Source of the DNA: Gnetum montanum
Lineage: Eukaryota > Streptophyta > Gnetopsida > Gnetales > Gnetaceae
Length of the DNA: 64,000 bases
Assembly: GCA_015680685.1 (NCBI GenBank)
Contig: MNCI01017882.1
Span: 91,299 to 155,298 of the forward strand
Direction: 5' to 3'
In this document: positions 34,021 to 44,622 of the stretch, one piece after another
Position numbering within the stretch: the first letter of the stretch is position 1
Layout of the letters: every line of letters starts with the position of its first letter
The notes under the pieces: model-generated
Databases searched by the model: none
What the model was told of the DNA's origin: nothing
What the model saw: only the letters and a program-made list of their open reading frames with translations
Program-made: the position numbers and the translations under genes

Positions 34021-36003
34021 TTAGAATGGAGGATACCCCCCATAACTAAATGGTTGAGCATGGCTAGAATTAATAAATGGAAGGTTGGGATCCTTGCATG
34101 TTGGAAATATTGGGACCTGGTCATACTTACCCCATTGGGGTTCACACACTTGATTAGAGTTGACATAGTGGGGCAAGTTATAAGATGTGGTTGATTTATA
34201 AGGAGTTGACCCACTATGGTACTTGCGACCATAAGATGGTATGCAAGGATCAACATGTCTCCCCATGTGAAAATATTCATTGGACCCCATGGTGGTTGGA
34301 GTGTTGATTAATGGCCCAGATAGAGTAACATGAGGCGTTGGGTTCGAAGAGAAAGATGCACCACAGTGTTGGATTTGTGCTGAGTTGGCAGATGCAGTGG
34401 TTTCTGAACTGTGGTGTCCCTTTCAATGGTCACGTCTAAAGAAAGGACGCCTTCGATGTTGTGAAGGACCTCCACTACTATTGACAGTAGCAGCACAAGT
34501 AACGTTTGCTGGTTGGAGCTGTGGTGCAAAATCTTCTAGCATAGCTAGCGATGATGTAGAAGGGGATGAAGTATGAGAATGTTGAGGTCGAGGAGAAGTG
34601 TAAGGCACATGAGGTGGTGATCTTGTTGGAGAGGACATGGGTGGATAGTACTCAGGAGAATGATAACGATGAGGTGAGGTAGAGGATGCTAATCTTGTTG
34701 GAGAAACAGGGTGTTAAACATAATAAGCATTTGGTGCTGGGAAATATGAAGGATATGGTCCAGTTGGCGGTGGCCTCCCCCATGACTGAGGTTTTTGCCA
34801 CTGTGGTTGGACACAGTATTTTTCTACAAACTCTGGATGTAACATTCCTCCCCAATGCTCATGTAAATGTGACAAGATTGGACATTGACCTTTGGGGTGA
34901 TTGTATAAGCAAATATTACATTGATACATATGATTGGTAGTTGAGTTCTTATCCTTATTATCTTCTACCCTTTGTTTCGATTGTCACGTGGTGTCCTATC
35001 CTGTTTCTCAATTTGGCATAGTTGTATCTCTACTATTGTTAGCATCTTTCATGTACCCAATCTGTCATCTTATTAATCTTTACCTCAATTTCATCTAGTG
35101 ATTGCAGGATTGGAAAAGATGATTCCACCTCCTTGAAGTGAGTTGATTTCTCCTCTTCATGATCATAGACCCTTGTTAAGTTAAGATTTTGGTCCTGTTG
35201 AGAACTTTCAACATTCTCCCATTTGGCTATTTCTCCTTCTTCTTTTGCTATCTGCTTAATAAGCTCTTAGAGTTGATGGGTTCATAGCTCATATAGTTGA
35301 CCTTGGGTGTACATCCCTAGGGTCTCACTCATTTCATTACGAAGCCCATCAATGATATGGTACATTAGCCTTTCCTCGGAGAACTCATGGCCTGGGCAGT
35401 TGTTTAACAGTGCATAATATCTTTCTAAGGCCATGTCCAAGGGTTCATGCTACGCTTGTTTCCATTCTTGGATTTGTCTCCTCAAGGCTGACACTCTCCC
35501 ATAGGTTTGATATCTTTCATTGAAGAGTTCTACCATTGTCAGCCAACATCAAATTAATTTTGGTTTTAACGACCTATACCATACTTTTTCTTGGCCAATG
35601 AGTGTAAGAGGAAAGAGCTTAAGTTTTTGCCATCCATTATCAATATTGTTCCATGTACAAGCATTGTAGAAGGCTTGTAAATGTTGTTGTGGATCTGAAT
35701 CATAGCCTCCTGAAAACTTGGAAAAGTTTTTTAAATCAAGCATGGGTAGACAACTTTCTTTACGATGCCTGCAGGCTATTCGAACAACCTCATATATTTT
35801 CGTTAAGCTTGTAGTGGCCAGTAGGGGTCATCAATAGGTAAGTTATGCTTTCATGCGTTAGGAGAATGTTGTCTTTGTTTATGTTTATAAGAAACCCCCA
35901 CCTCGGGTTGCGTACTCCAATCTTCATTATCATAATATTCATTGGTTCTCCAATGAACTGCCTCACTAGATGTGGCATTATTATAGTCTTGTAGGAGAGG
36001 CAT
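34021..36003 (-). pseudogene. gag: gag of element B
   Basis: It starts MPLLQDYNNAT at 36003, 127 bases inside the PBS, and stops at 34021 after SYGGYPPF: 661 codons if the frame were intact. Domains: charged N-terminus; Gag core (LDLKNFSKFSGGYDSDPQQH at 35743, then LTLIGQEKVWYRSL); helical segments near 35.4 kb; zinc-knuckle-like CNICLYNHPKGQC followed by HLHEHWG near 34.9 kb; and a proline/serine/histidine-rich tail (PTRSPPHVPYTSPRPQHSH). The C-terminal third is open over long stretches (34929-34714, 34638-34423, 34290-34021). Stops and a frameshift between 35.5 and 35.0 kb disable it. Confidence 0.75.
34773..34790 (-). promoter_or_regulatory. Polypurine-tract-like motif inside gag of element B
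   Basis: The minus strand reads CTCAGTCATGGGGGAGGC and encodes PQSWGRP in the gag frame. It is at the same place as the motifs at 6301 (X) and 57712 (Y). Confidence 0.45.
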
Positions 36004-36129
36004 GATTGCGAAATTGTGTGTGAATTTATATGTGACTTTTTTATAATTATTTCTTCTTCCTAAGAGATATATCATTAAGTTCTATACAGCTACCTTGTAT
36101 GATATAACTAATCTAGATAACTAACACCG

Positions 36130-36147
36130 TCCCCGGCAATGGTGCCA
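36130..36147 (-). other. Primer-binding site of element B, tRNA-Asp type
   Basis: The minus strand reads TGGCACCATTGCCGGGGA, 16 of 18 bases identical to the complement of the plant tRNA-Asp 3' end. One base separates it from the LTR. Confidence 0.85.
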
Positions 36148-36148
36148 A

Positions 36149-36672
36149 TGATGAGCAGCGAGGTACCCCTACACTCAACCATAAGAATACGAGCATTCAC
36201 GCACGATCTAGTTGAACTCTACAGACAAGGTAGTTATGGTATCTAGATAGTTACACATTGATTGCAGTTTGCTGACTTCCCACCTGGACTAGTATTTACT
36301 TTGTCACATATGGTTTAGTCCAGAGTGAGGCATATGATGTGATCCTAAATTAGTGCTACTCCTAAAGACAATGGAAAATAATCTTGATTAAACTAATGAG
36401 TAATAGGAAATGAAGTCTAAGCTAACCTAAGTGCGATGAGCATCCATTCCTTAATCATTCGTACACATCTTGGACCTCATGCATGACTACTACTGGGGTT
36501 ACCAAGCGTAGATCCCGGGTACACTGCTGGGTTACCAAGTACTCGCACTTAAATGCTCGTGATTAAGTCGTACTCATTCTGCATTTAACAACAGGAATAG
36601 TAAATGATGATAAAGAAATATTAACTAAGAAAACAATAAATAAAAATAATAATTAAATAATTAAAACTAAGT
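36149..36672 (-). repeat. 5' LTR of element B, truncated
   Basis: Starts TGATGAGCAGCGAGG beside the PBS and runs to about 36672 in the AATTAAATAATTAAAACTAAGT segment. The rest of R and all of U3 are missing. The next bases are integrase sequence on the plus strand. Confidence 0.8.
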
Positions 36673-36675
36673 CAC

Positions 36676-37324
36676 CAATAGGGAGATCACCAAGATCCTT
36701 ACTTGAACCATTAGCAAATACAGGAGGGATTAGAGCACTAAGCTTAACGATGCCCTATGGGCCTATCGCTCCACTTGGAAACTTCCTGTAGGGTACTTTC
36801 CCTATGAGTTAGTGTACGGAAAGTTGCCAACACTTCCAATTCAAGTCAAACTCTGCACACTATCCACCGCCAATGACTTGGGTCTTGACCTACCACTAGC
36901 ACAACGTGAACGACTGATCAATTTAAGTGTGCTAGATGAGAACTAATTAGTGGCCCTATCCTCCAATGAGATCCACAAGGCCTACAACAAAAAACGACAT
37001 GATCTTAGGATTCAAAAGGTCACGTTTAGATGTGGAGACAAGGTGTTGTATTGGAACCCCTCACATGTATCCCAACCGACCAAGTTTCAAACATTGTGGG
37101 AGGGACCTTACATTGTCTCTGAAACCTTCCCATCTAGTGCCTTGCTCATCCACAAACCTACGGACCCCACCAGAACACAGTTAGTCAATCACCAACAACT
37201 AAAACCTTTCTGCGAACTCCACTCAACCAGTGCAATCACCTCATCATCACCAAGTCAGCCACGCTTCATTTTTCGTGTCTCCTCCTTCCCACCCAGTCAT
37301 GGGGGAGACCATCCTCCCTGCTGA
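36676..37324 (+). pseudogene. C-terminal integrase of element W
   Basis: The frame reads ITKILT..ISKYRRD, LNDALWAYRSTWKLPVGYFP, VYGKLPTLPIQ, then KVLYWNPSHVSQPTKFQTLW, and ends FRVSSFPPSHGGDHPPC with a TGA at 37322-37324. The last 124 codons are open. There is no chromodomain after the core. It matches the integrase tails in A and Y. The catalytic core is absent, and a few stops occur before 36950. Confidence 0.8.
37294..37308 (+). promoter_or_regulatory. Polypurine-tract-like motif at the end of integrase (element W)
   Basis: CAGTCATGGGGGAGA, 13 bases before the integrase stop, encoding PSHGGD. It has the same position as in A and Y. Confidence 0.45.
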
Positions 37325-38699
37325 TCCATTCCACTACACCCCTCACCATTTTGTTATTTTTTATTTTACACTTTTTTGTTTTTCACCATCATTTATACGT
37401 TTGCAAATTCTTTGTACATTTTTCCATTCTTTACTTATTTTTCATTTCTTTGTGAATGTTTTATTTTTTCGCGTAATTGCTAATATGTCGTCTTGTTGTC
37501 TTCAGATGTCTGGCGCGGATGGTTTTCATTGCGATGGGTAATGTACACTCGTCCACCTAGCTGCCTAGTTTCTGCCCTTGCATGGTTCTTTTTGGACTTT
37601 ATGTCTACTTTCCACTCATAAAATCGGCATCAAGTTCATGTCATCCACCCATTCACCCACTCCATGGTTTTCCTTCTATTGAGAACATGCAACCCCTTCC
37701 CTTAACAACATTTTAATTAATGTATGACTTGTATGGTTCCTAGACTCAAGGATGACCCAATGGTTTGAATCGGGTGTGACTTCAAGGGGAATGCCATATT
37801 CGTTGCTCTGTTCTGCCCTCTGAGGTTGTTGGCATGTCCTTACAGATTTCCTACCACTCCACGTCCTTCTTTCCACGGAAGCTTCTAGGCAGTTCAACCT
37901 CGCATGGTGTGGTCCTCACTGAAAAATTCAAAAAAAAAACATGAGGATTCAAAGCACACCCCTTAGACCACCTCTAATGGGCCATCATACTAGTTATCGG
38001 ACTTCCTTGGTCCCCTCTAACTTCATCCCATTTCACTTCCTTTCTCTCACATTTGTTGGAGTGGTGGTTCTCTGTGGGATCATTCTTACTTCCTTGGGGG
38101 ATGGCCGGGACTTTGTCTATTGCTACAATGTCACTGAATGTGGATGGTTTTGGGTTTGAACTCAAGAACAATTCTACTAGGTCATTTAACCACATCTACA
38201 CATGGGGTTTCATGTGACTGACGATCGGACTACCATTCTCTCGTCTCTCTCTCCTCACCCAGTTCTCTCCATCCCTCACCTCACTGCCTGTCTTATGTCG
38301 TGAAGGTGTGTCGTGATATCCATGGGTTTCCCATGCCTTGGTGGGATCTCTTGGGTAGGAGTCTTACTTGGCGAACGCCATTTCTTGGCCTCGGGGCCCA
38401 TGGACCCCGGTGTTTAGGGCTATGCAAGGGCTACTAAGGCTATGGCTTGCTGTGGGGAGGACCCACCTACATCTCCTTGGTCCCGCTTGTTAAGCCTCCC
38501 ATCCTTTGGATTTCGTGGTTGACTAGTTTTTGGGTCCCATCGCTCAATTTATTCCCCGCAAAGTTCTTTTTGAGTCTTGTTCTCCTATTTTTGTCTCTTT
38601 TTCGAGCTTAATTACCTTCCTCATGTCCTTAGCCATGTCCAAGCCTCTCCTGCACTTCAACCACCCAATTTGGCGTTTCAAATTTCTCATTTCAAGCTT
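37325..38699 (+). other. Non-coding region after integrase of element W
   Basis: T-rich at first, then mixed. No domain was recognised. GCTGTGGGGAGGACCCAC at 38449-38466 is the family-wide conserved motif. Short open frames occur, but none is shared with the relatives. Confidence 0.5.
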
Positions 38700-38790
38700 T
38701 TTCTGGGTTGGTCAACGCTAGTCAACGGGTCAACACCCCTACATATACGGGGCTCCGTCGACACAGTGCCTACACCCTATATATACACTA
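38700..38790 (+). promoter_or_regulatory. Internal LTR-like promoter of element W
   Basis: Three GTCAAC units (38711, 38721 and 38729), a CCCCTACATATACGGGG near-palindrome and TCCGTCGAC are followed by TATATATA at 38778-38785. CATATAC and GTCGAC blocks of this kind occur in the U3 of the LTRs at 42262 and 44623. It lies about 380 bp before the accessory ORF, as the GATATC-type unit does in X. Confidence 0.45.
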
Positions 38791-39162
38791 CTACGCTTTG
38801 ACAATTTTATCATTTGGGATCCAAATTGAGTGGAGTTTTTGCTATTTTTTATGCCTAACCTTTCCCAACGCACCTACATTCCATCGCAAGTTCGCATCAC
38901 CCGATCCTTGCCCTTTTAAGCAACTGGAGGTATGCTCTCAGTCGTGGGGGGGTGGTGCCTTTGTGAAATTAACTATAATTAATTGATTAGTTAATTAATT
39001 AGTTGATTACAAAAAATTTGGCCCTGACCCATAAATTAACGCTCCGGAAGACTTAATGGTGTGCCTGTGCTAATAACATAACTTGGTCAAACTAAGAAGT
39101 TATATACGGACCATCTTAAGCTACTTATGAATGGTTTAACGGGTAGTTATGTTTAATTGTAA
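38791..39162 (+). other. Putative leader of the accessory ORF
   Basis: No coding domain. It contains CTCTCAGTCGTGGGGGGG at 38935-38953, a polypurine-like motif homologous to 54991-55010 and 27381-27396 on the minus strand, and an AT-rich stretch with repeated TTAATTGATTAGTTAATTAA. The acceptor-like AG before the ATG seen in X, B and element 2 is not kept here. Confidence 0.4.
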
Positions 39163-42088
39163 ATGGCACCCAAACCAAGGCATCCAAGGGACGAAGGTCC
39201 ATCACAACCAAGGGATAAGTGCCCACACACGGGAAGGGAACAAGGTGTGCAATCGCCAGAGCATGTGGAGGACTCTCATGCAACTGGGCCCTTCCGCGAA
39301 AGACCTGACGTGGAATCTGTTCATCAGATTCCTGAAGAGGAGATTCTTGATGAGCAATCGCTCAAGGATGAGACTCCCTGGGTAGCACCATGGCTTGAGG
39401 TCACCCTGACCCAAGCCTACCTTGATGCTATCACGTCATGAGAGATGCAGCGAATGGTCCTTCAAGAGCTAAATTTTGAATGAGAATGCGCCAGAAGACG
39501 TGAGGCTCCAACTGCAGAAGTCTCTAATGTGGCCAATCATCACAACCAGTGGTGAATGGTACTTAGGAGAAACTTATCTCTTCTAGACGAATCGGTAACC
39601 AGGGTCTAGAGTAAGAATCAAAGACATTTATGTCTCTTACTCTTCCAAGGTGATAGCACAGGCTCTGGGGTTGCCTAAAATTGAGGAAGATGTGGTTGAA
39701 ATTCTAAAGCAGGTCAATCCATAGGTAAAGGTGTAATGGACCAAACGGTGCTACGGTGTAGAGCGCAAGGAATTCGACTCCTTAACCACAGCGGAGAGTG
39801 TGTACTCAAAGATTGCATCTTACCACCTGAATCCAATGGTAAGTCCCAGTAAAATCATAGCCTTCTTCGCTTGTGTGTGTATCGCCTTGAGTGGGAAATT
39901 CCCCATGAGTCTTCCATAGTTGCTATTTTTGGAGATTGAAAAAAGGTTCGCTGAGAACAAACATGGAAGACGAGCTCTCCCCTTTCCTTGCCTAATCTAA
40001 AAGTTGTGCAAACAGGCAGGGATAGCACGATATTCCAATGATGTAATCCGGCGTGCCCTAATTACCTCGTGATGAGAGATGATGAAAGATAAAACTCTTG
40101 CCATCACATAGATAGAGGAGGAGCAACAGCCACCTCCACCACATGCACAAACAACACAGCTAGGCTCGTAGACCATGGCAGAATACATCTGCAAGATCTG
40201 GGAAATGCTCTTGAGCCAACAAGAGTAATCCAGCAAGACTGGTGGAGGAGAAGACCCTTCGGTCTATCGCCCTGCCATGAGCCACCTAGAGTAAGTGGCT
40301 CAATCAGTTAGCTTGCTTAAAAGGGCAGGGTCGATATGCTCCACCACCCGAGCACAAGTTCCAACCAGAACAGATCCAAGAATCCAAGATGTATCAACAT
40401 CAACCCAACAGTTGTTCCCCGATATCTCAGGGAATGCTGCTACTTTCTTGGTACGCTTGGAAGATGGTGAGGAGGTAATGGTCCTAGTGATGCAACACCA
40501 GGGACAGGAAGTTGCGGCTGAAGTGGTTGCTGACATAATTGCTACGGCTCTCAATGCACGGGCAGCACCTGTACCAAACATTCATGGACTGTAAGATGTA
40601 TAGGTATTTTCCAGAACTTCGCATAGCCAGATTGATGCAGCCCAACATGAAGAGCTATTGGACCAACCAGTGGGAACCGGGCAACCGCTTTCAGATGTCT
40701 TCAACCTTCCAGAAAACATTATTGCAACCCAGTCAGAGCTGCTCTGGGCAAGGGGCAAGAGCCTTATTTTGGAAGGGCAACTTGAAGCTCCTCAAGTCGC
40801 GTGTCAGTGCCTAGCAACTGAGGTAGCCCAATTAAGAGCCTAGCTTACCGATCCAGCCATCCTCAATCGCAAAATCACTAGAGATGAAGCTTTTCAATAG
40901 CTTCAGCTTAAACTTCAGGTTGTTGAGGATGTGTGGGAGACAGTGATCCTTGACAAGTTCGTGGCAAACGCCTGAGCGTATCACTTAGAGAAGAACTTGG
41001 CGGAGGTTTGGCAAGAGAATGTACGGCTGACCATGGAGGTTCATCACCTGTGCAATGTTGGTACAAAAAATGAACACATGAAAACTTTCATCCACCAAAA
41101 GCAGGTAAAGCTAGCCAGGGTGAATGCTGACATAAGAAGGTTGGCTACTGAAAATTGAAATCTGTTAATGGAGGAGGTTCGGGCATTGCGATAGAAGTCT
41201 ACAATTGAAATTGCCACTTGGAAAAATGAGGCCCTGAAATTTGAAAAAGTCAAAAATCATTACAGGGACCAAGTGGAATTGTAGAAGGAGGTAAATGAGA
41301 AACACATTCAAGTCGCTAAAGCTAAGATGAATAAAGCACTCCAGTAGCTCCGAGAGGGAGGCAATGTATGGAAATCTATCTTTGATGGGTTGAATACCTA
41401 TAATAAAGCAAAAATTCATCTAAAGGAGTTGCAGATTGAGGAAATGACAAAGTACATGGAGTTGGCCAACCTTCGATATGCAAACTTGGCTATGCTCACA
41501 GCTAGGAGACCGTGGTCAAAATTGGAAAAACAAGTGGGTGCCTTGTATTCCCTATGCGAGTGAGAGTTCCAGGTGCACAAGGCAACAAAGAAGAAGCTGC
41601 AAATGGCAAACACGGAACTCGAGGTTCTTCGCGCAAGCTTTGAAGGCCAACATACCGTCGCGGAGGACCTGGGTCCAAGAATGAATGACTACCAGCAGCT
41701 GCAGGCATCAATTCGAGCGTTCGACATCAAATGCAAGCAGTTCACAGCCTGGTTTGTCAACTTGAAAGAACTATTTCTGGCGCTGCCATGCCCTTGGGAA
41801 GTTCCAGTTCTAGCACACATTAGAGAAGCTGCCTGGACCATGAACGACCCCAGAAGCAAAGAAGAAAAGATGAGGGCTCTCTTGGAGGCTTTCCAGCTAC
41901 CTCTAGAAAGTTGCAACCGCCATAAGGAAACCGTCATTCGCACCACCACCAACGCATGGGCCAGAGGCTGGAGAAGGTCCATCAGAACCACCACCCCCAG
42001 GGACTGTGTGATCTTCTCCAGCAATTTTGTGCATCATTCTACACAGCAGAGGCTCCAGGACCAGCGAGGTGTTCAATTTTATCTCTGA
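39163..42088 (+). pseudogene. Accessory ORF of element W, long copy
   Basis: Starts MAPKPRHPRDEGPSQ; about 975 codons with stops. Parts in order: a basic/acidic N-terminus (open to 39441); a conserved domain at about 39490-40015 with LMWPIITTSGEWYLGETYLF, IYVSYSSKVIAQALGLP, FACVCIALSGKF and ALPFPCLI; a proline/glutamine linker; a coiled coil at about 40700-41700 (LEKNLAEVWQENVRLTMEV, LRYANLAMLTARRP); and an open C-terminal 171 codons (41573-42088). The middle domain and the coiled coil both align with X's copy, though only about a third of residues agree by eye. That suggests long-term maintenance as protein. Function is unknown. The domain layout recalls plant retroelement proteins annotated as 'putative plant transposon protein'. 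Confidence 0.6.
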
Positions 42089-42228
42089 ATAGCACCATTT
42101 TTGTAATTTGTCCTCCTCTGTAACTCGGGCACTTGGTCAAATTCATGTTGTGTCATGTGTGTGTCATGTATGTATTTAAGTTATGTGCGTTGTAAATAAG
42201 ACTCCATACTTTCCAAATTGTAAGTAAC

Positions 42229-42261
42229 TCGAGGACGAGTTTTTGCTCAGTCATGGGGGTA
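42229..42261 (+). other. CTCGAGGACGAG motif and polypurine tract of element W
   Basis: CTCGAGGACGAGTTTTTGCT is followed by CAGTCATGGGGGTA immediately before the LTR start. This is the cleanest copy in the window. The CTCG-AGGA-CGAG part can form a small hairpin. Confidence 0.8.
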
Positions 42262-43151
42262 TGATGAAGTGTCATTAAGTCAATGCGTCGACTGGGCCAC
42301 ATATACGCGGCTGCGTTGATGTAGGCCCGTCAATGTAGCCTCCCTACATCGACGTGGCCCTGTTTACGCAGCTGCCTATCTTGGCCTATAAATAAGAGGG
42401 CCTTCCACCTCATTTAGGCATCTTTTAGTTAGTTGTAGCAAAGCTCTTGCAGTTTGATCCTGCAGGAGATAGAATATTTTCCAAGTGCCTGTAGCAGGTG
42501 TAAGAAAAGTGATCTGCTCTTTATTTGAGTGTTGATGTATCTGAGCCCATTGGCGTGACGGCAATAAAGATGAACTATTCAAGCATTCCTTGCAACATTT
42601 GGATTTAGCTATTTTATGCATTTAATAGTTTAAGATGCTTATGCTTTGTTCATTACTTAAGTTTCTATTATTGTTATCTTGATCGTTATCGCTTATTTGT
42701 AGTTCGTAAAGGCCATAAGTATGACCATCTCGAACGTAAATCAAACACTTGGTAAGCCCAGTGACACTTAACGTCTGGTCACCCAGAAGTGTTAGGAGAT
42801 GCTCAGAATGTGTTCGAAAGATGGGACCGGATACTTATGCTAGGAATAGTTAGAATACAAGTTAGGATAATTAGAGATCAGATAATAGTTTATTCCTTAC
42901 TTTTTATACCTTAATTAGCTACCAAAAGATATACAAAAAGATATAAAAACCATTAGCCTTAATCTCACTTAACCATCGTAATTAGAACATCACAAGTGAG
43001 ATTAGGAAGACAATGATCGTTCTAACCCAAGGGTTTCACTGGTTAGGGCTTGGTGTATGTCAAGTGCTTACAGTCTACGGAATTCAACCGAGTCGCGTGT
43101 GAACGCCCGTGATTCGTATGGTTGGGCGTAGGGGTACCTAGCCACTCATCA
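42262..43151 (+). repeat. 3' LTR of element W
   Basis: 890 bp, from TGATGAAGTGTCATTAAGTC to ACTCATCA. TATAAAT lies at 42387-42393 and GCAATAAAGAT (polyadenylation-type) near 42561. U3 holds CATATACGCGG and inverted CAATGTAG/CTACATCG motifs in place of the GATATC array. No PBS follows, confirming a 3' LTR. Confidence 0.85.
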
Positions 43152-44010
43152 GGTGGCTTCTCTGGGTTAAGTACTTCATCAAAAGAGAGAGAGAGAGAGA
43201 GAGAAAAAAAAAAGAATGTGCCAAAGCTACCAAACAAAAAGTATGCTGCAAAGAAATTCCAAGTCACTCCTCCCTTGCACAAAACGCCAAGTGATCGTAC
43301 GCCTTGCTATCATGGTACTATTACAGTTGTCCATCATTGGATGAAACAATGCGATGTCACTGATCGGAGGAATGGAGTTGGTCTTGATTTTGGAGTGACG
43401 AGCTAATGACACATTAATCATGCCCTTCACCAAAGATTAATTATGCCCTAAGTTAGTTACCTCATGTCCCAATCTCTGCAATCCCTTCTCCGATTCATCC
43501 CATATTGCTGTTCATGTATTTGTGACTCATGTCTTGTGTAGCATTGAATTCATATCTTATCACGGTGGTATTAACATGTGTGTGTTTTGTTGCATCAGCA
43601 TAGATTACATTTAACTCTTCTAGTGCCTACAAACATTTCAAGGGGTGGTTACGCAAGGGCATTATAGATTAGAACCTGCTTTGGGGAGGAACCACTTGCA
43701 TGACTTTTGTAATTTTTACTTGTTGCACACCACCACATCATCTTATACCCTCCGAGTATTTCATTGCCAAATCTATTCTTTCCTTTGTTGTCATTTTATC
43801 AAACGTTCCTCAAAACTAGGTCCTTTTATGTGTCACCTAAACAAACCAAGTCTGACATTAAAATTTTAGGGCAACTTCCTCAAAAAAATTTCTAACTCTA
43901 AAATCAAACTAAGCAAAGAATTCAACATTTATTAAAGGTAATGAGTAAGGTATGAACTCGTTGAACTTTTTTTAATAACCTTACTAACAATTGATCTTTG
44001 TGTGATTATA
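43152..44010 (+). other. Internal non-coding block of element 2
   Basis: It continues directly from the LTR of W, so W lies inside or next to an element of the X/B type. It holds a GA microsatellite (43184-43203), the conserved CAAAACGCCAAGTGATCGTA block, CTTTGGGGAGGAACCACT at 43679-43696, and then TTACTAACA and TGTGATTATAG before the accessory start. Confidence 0.55.
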
Positions 44011-44480
44011 GATTGCCCCTAAAAGAAGACAACAAGGAGGACCTTCTCAAGGTGCAACCGAACAACCTAGGGGAGGCAGAGGCCAAGGACCTCATGCAGA
44101 ACATGTAGAGTAGAAGGCACAATCATTCAACATCCATCATGAAACTCCTGTTACTGCATAATCTATCCAAGCAAAGGGAGGAGAGGTTAGGGCCTGAGCC
44201 TATCAAGAGGAACTATGGCTATTTGTGGCATGCATGTCCAGGCCAATCAAGTGTTCCTGTAACTGCTATGTCCATGGAAAGTGCCGACTCCATCAAACAT
44301 TCGAACATCGGTATGGACGACTCATAATCTGTGGATAGAAGAGAAGAAATGTTAGGCACTTCTTCAATGGTATCAATCTCAGAAGCCTGGCGCATAGAAC
44401 AAAGGAAATGCATCCATGGAGGAGCCACCACTACCGGGAACCCCATGAGTTCCATAAGTGTTGTCTTTTGTGTTTGTGTC
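44011..44480 (+). pseudogene. Shortened accessory ORF of element 2
   Basis: The start codon is changed to ATT at 44012. Otherwise the sequence reads APKRRQQGGPSQGATEQPRG, close to element B. It then joins to ACPGQSSVPVT and SADSIKHSNIGMDDS, which match the end of the long copy in X. The middle domain and coiled coil are absent, as in B. Confidence 0.5.
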
Positions 44481-44622
44481 TAAATTTTGTTTAATGCTCC
44501 ACTGCGACATGAATAAATTCCTAGTCAGTCAATAATCCCATACCTATCCACTGTGTAATCAATTGAACTTGTTCCTCACTTTCTTTGACTCGCGAACGAG
44601 TTGTTATTTAGTTGTTAGGGTA

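Larger units (their letters stand above)
31889..36672 (-). mobile_element. Element B: gag plus shortened accessory ORF, nested in element A
   Basis: 3' LTR (31889-32088, internally deleted), polypurine tract, remnant accessory ORF (32250-32698), conserved non-coding block, gag (34021-36003), PBS (36130-36147) and truncated 5' LTR (36149-36672). No pol domain lies between gag and the accessory ORF, the same layout as X. It interrupts the protease-RT linker of element A. The right end is cut within the LTR and joined head to head with the integrase of element W. Confidence 0.75.
36673..43151 (+). mobile_element. Element W: integrase tail, long accessory ORF and 3' LTR
   Basis: Plus strand: C-terminal integrase (36676-37324), about 1.8 kb non-coding with a promoter-like segment, long accessory ORF (39163-42088), CTCGAGGACGAG plus polypurine tract (42229-42261), and 3' LTR (42262-43151). 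It shows that the accessory ORF also occurs downstream of pol in a pol-bearing element, which fits an Athila/Tat-like arrangement. The 5' part is lost at the head-to-head junction with element B. Confidence 0.75.

Noticed and set aside
39163-42088. Envelope gene comparable to retroviral env
   Set aside because: Position after pol would fit, but no signal peptide, furin-type site or clear membrane anchor is visible, and the C-terminal half is coiled coil.
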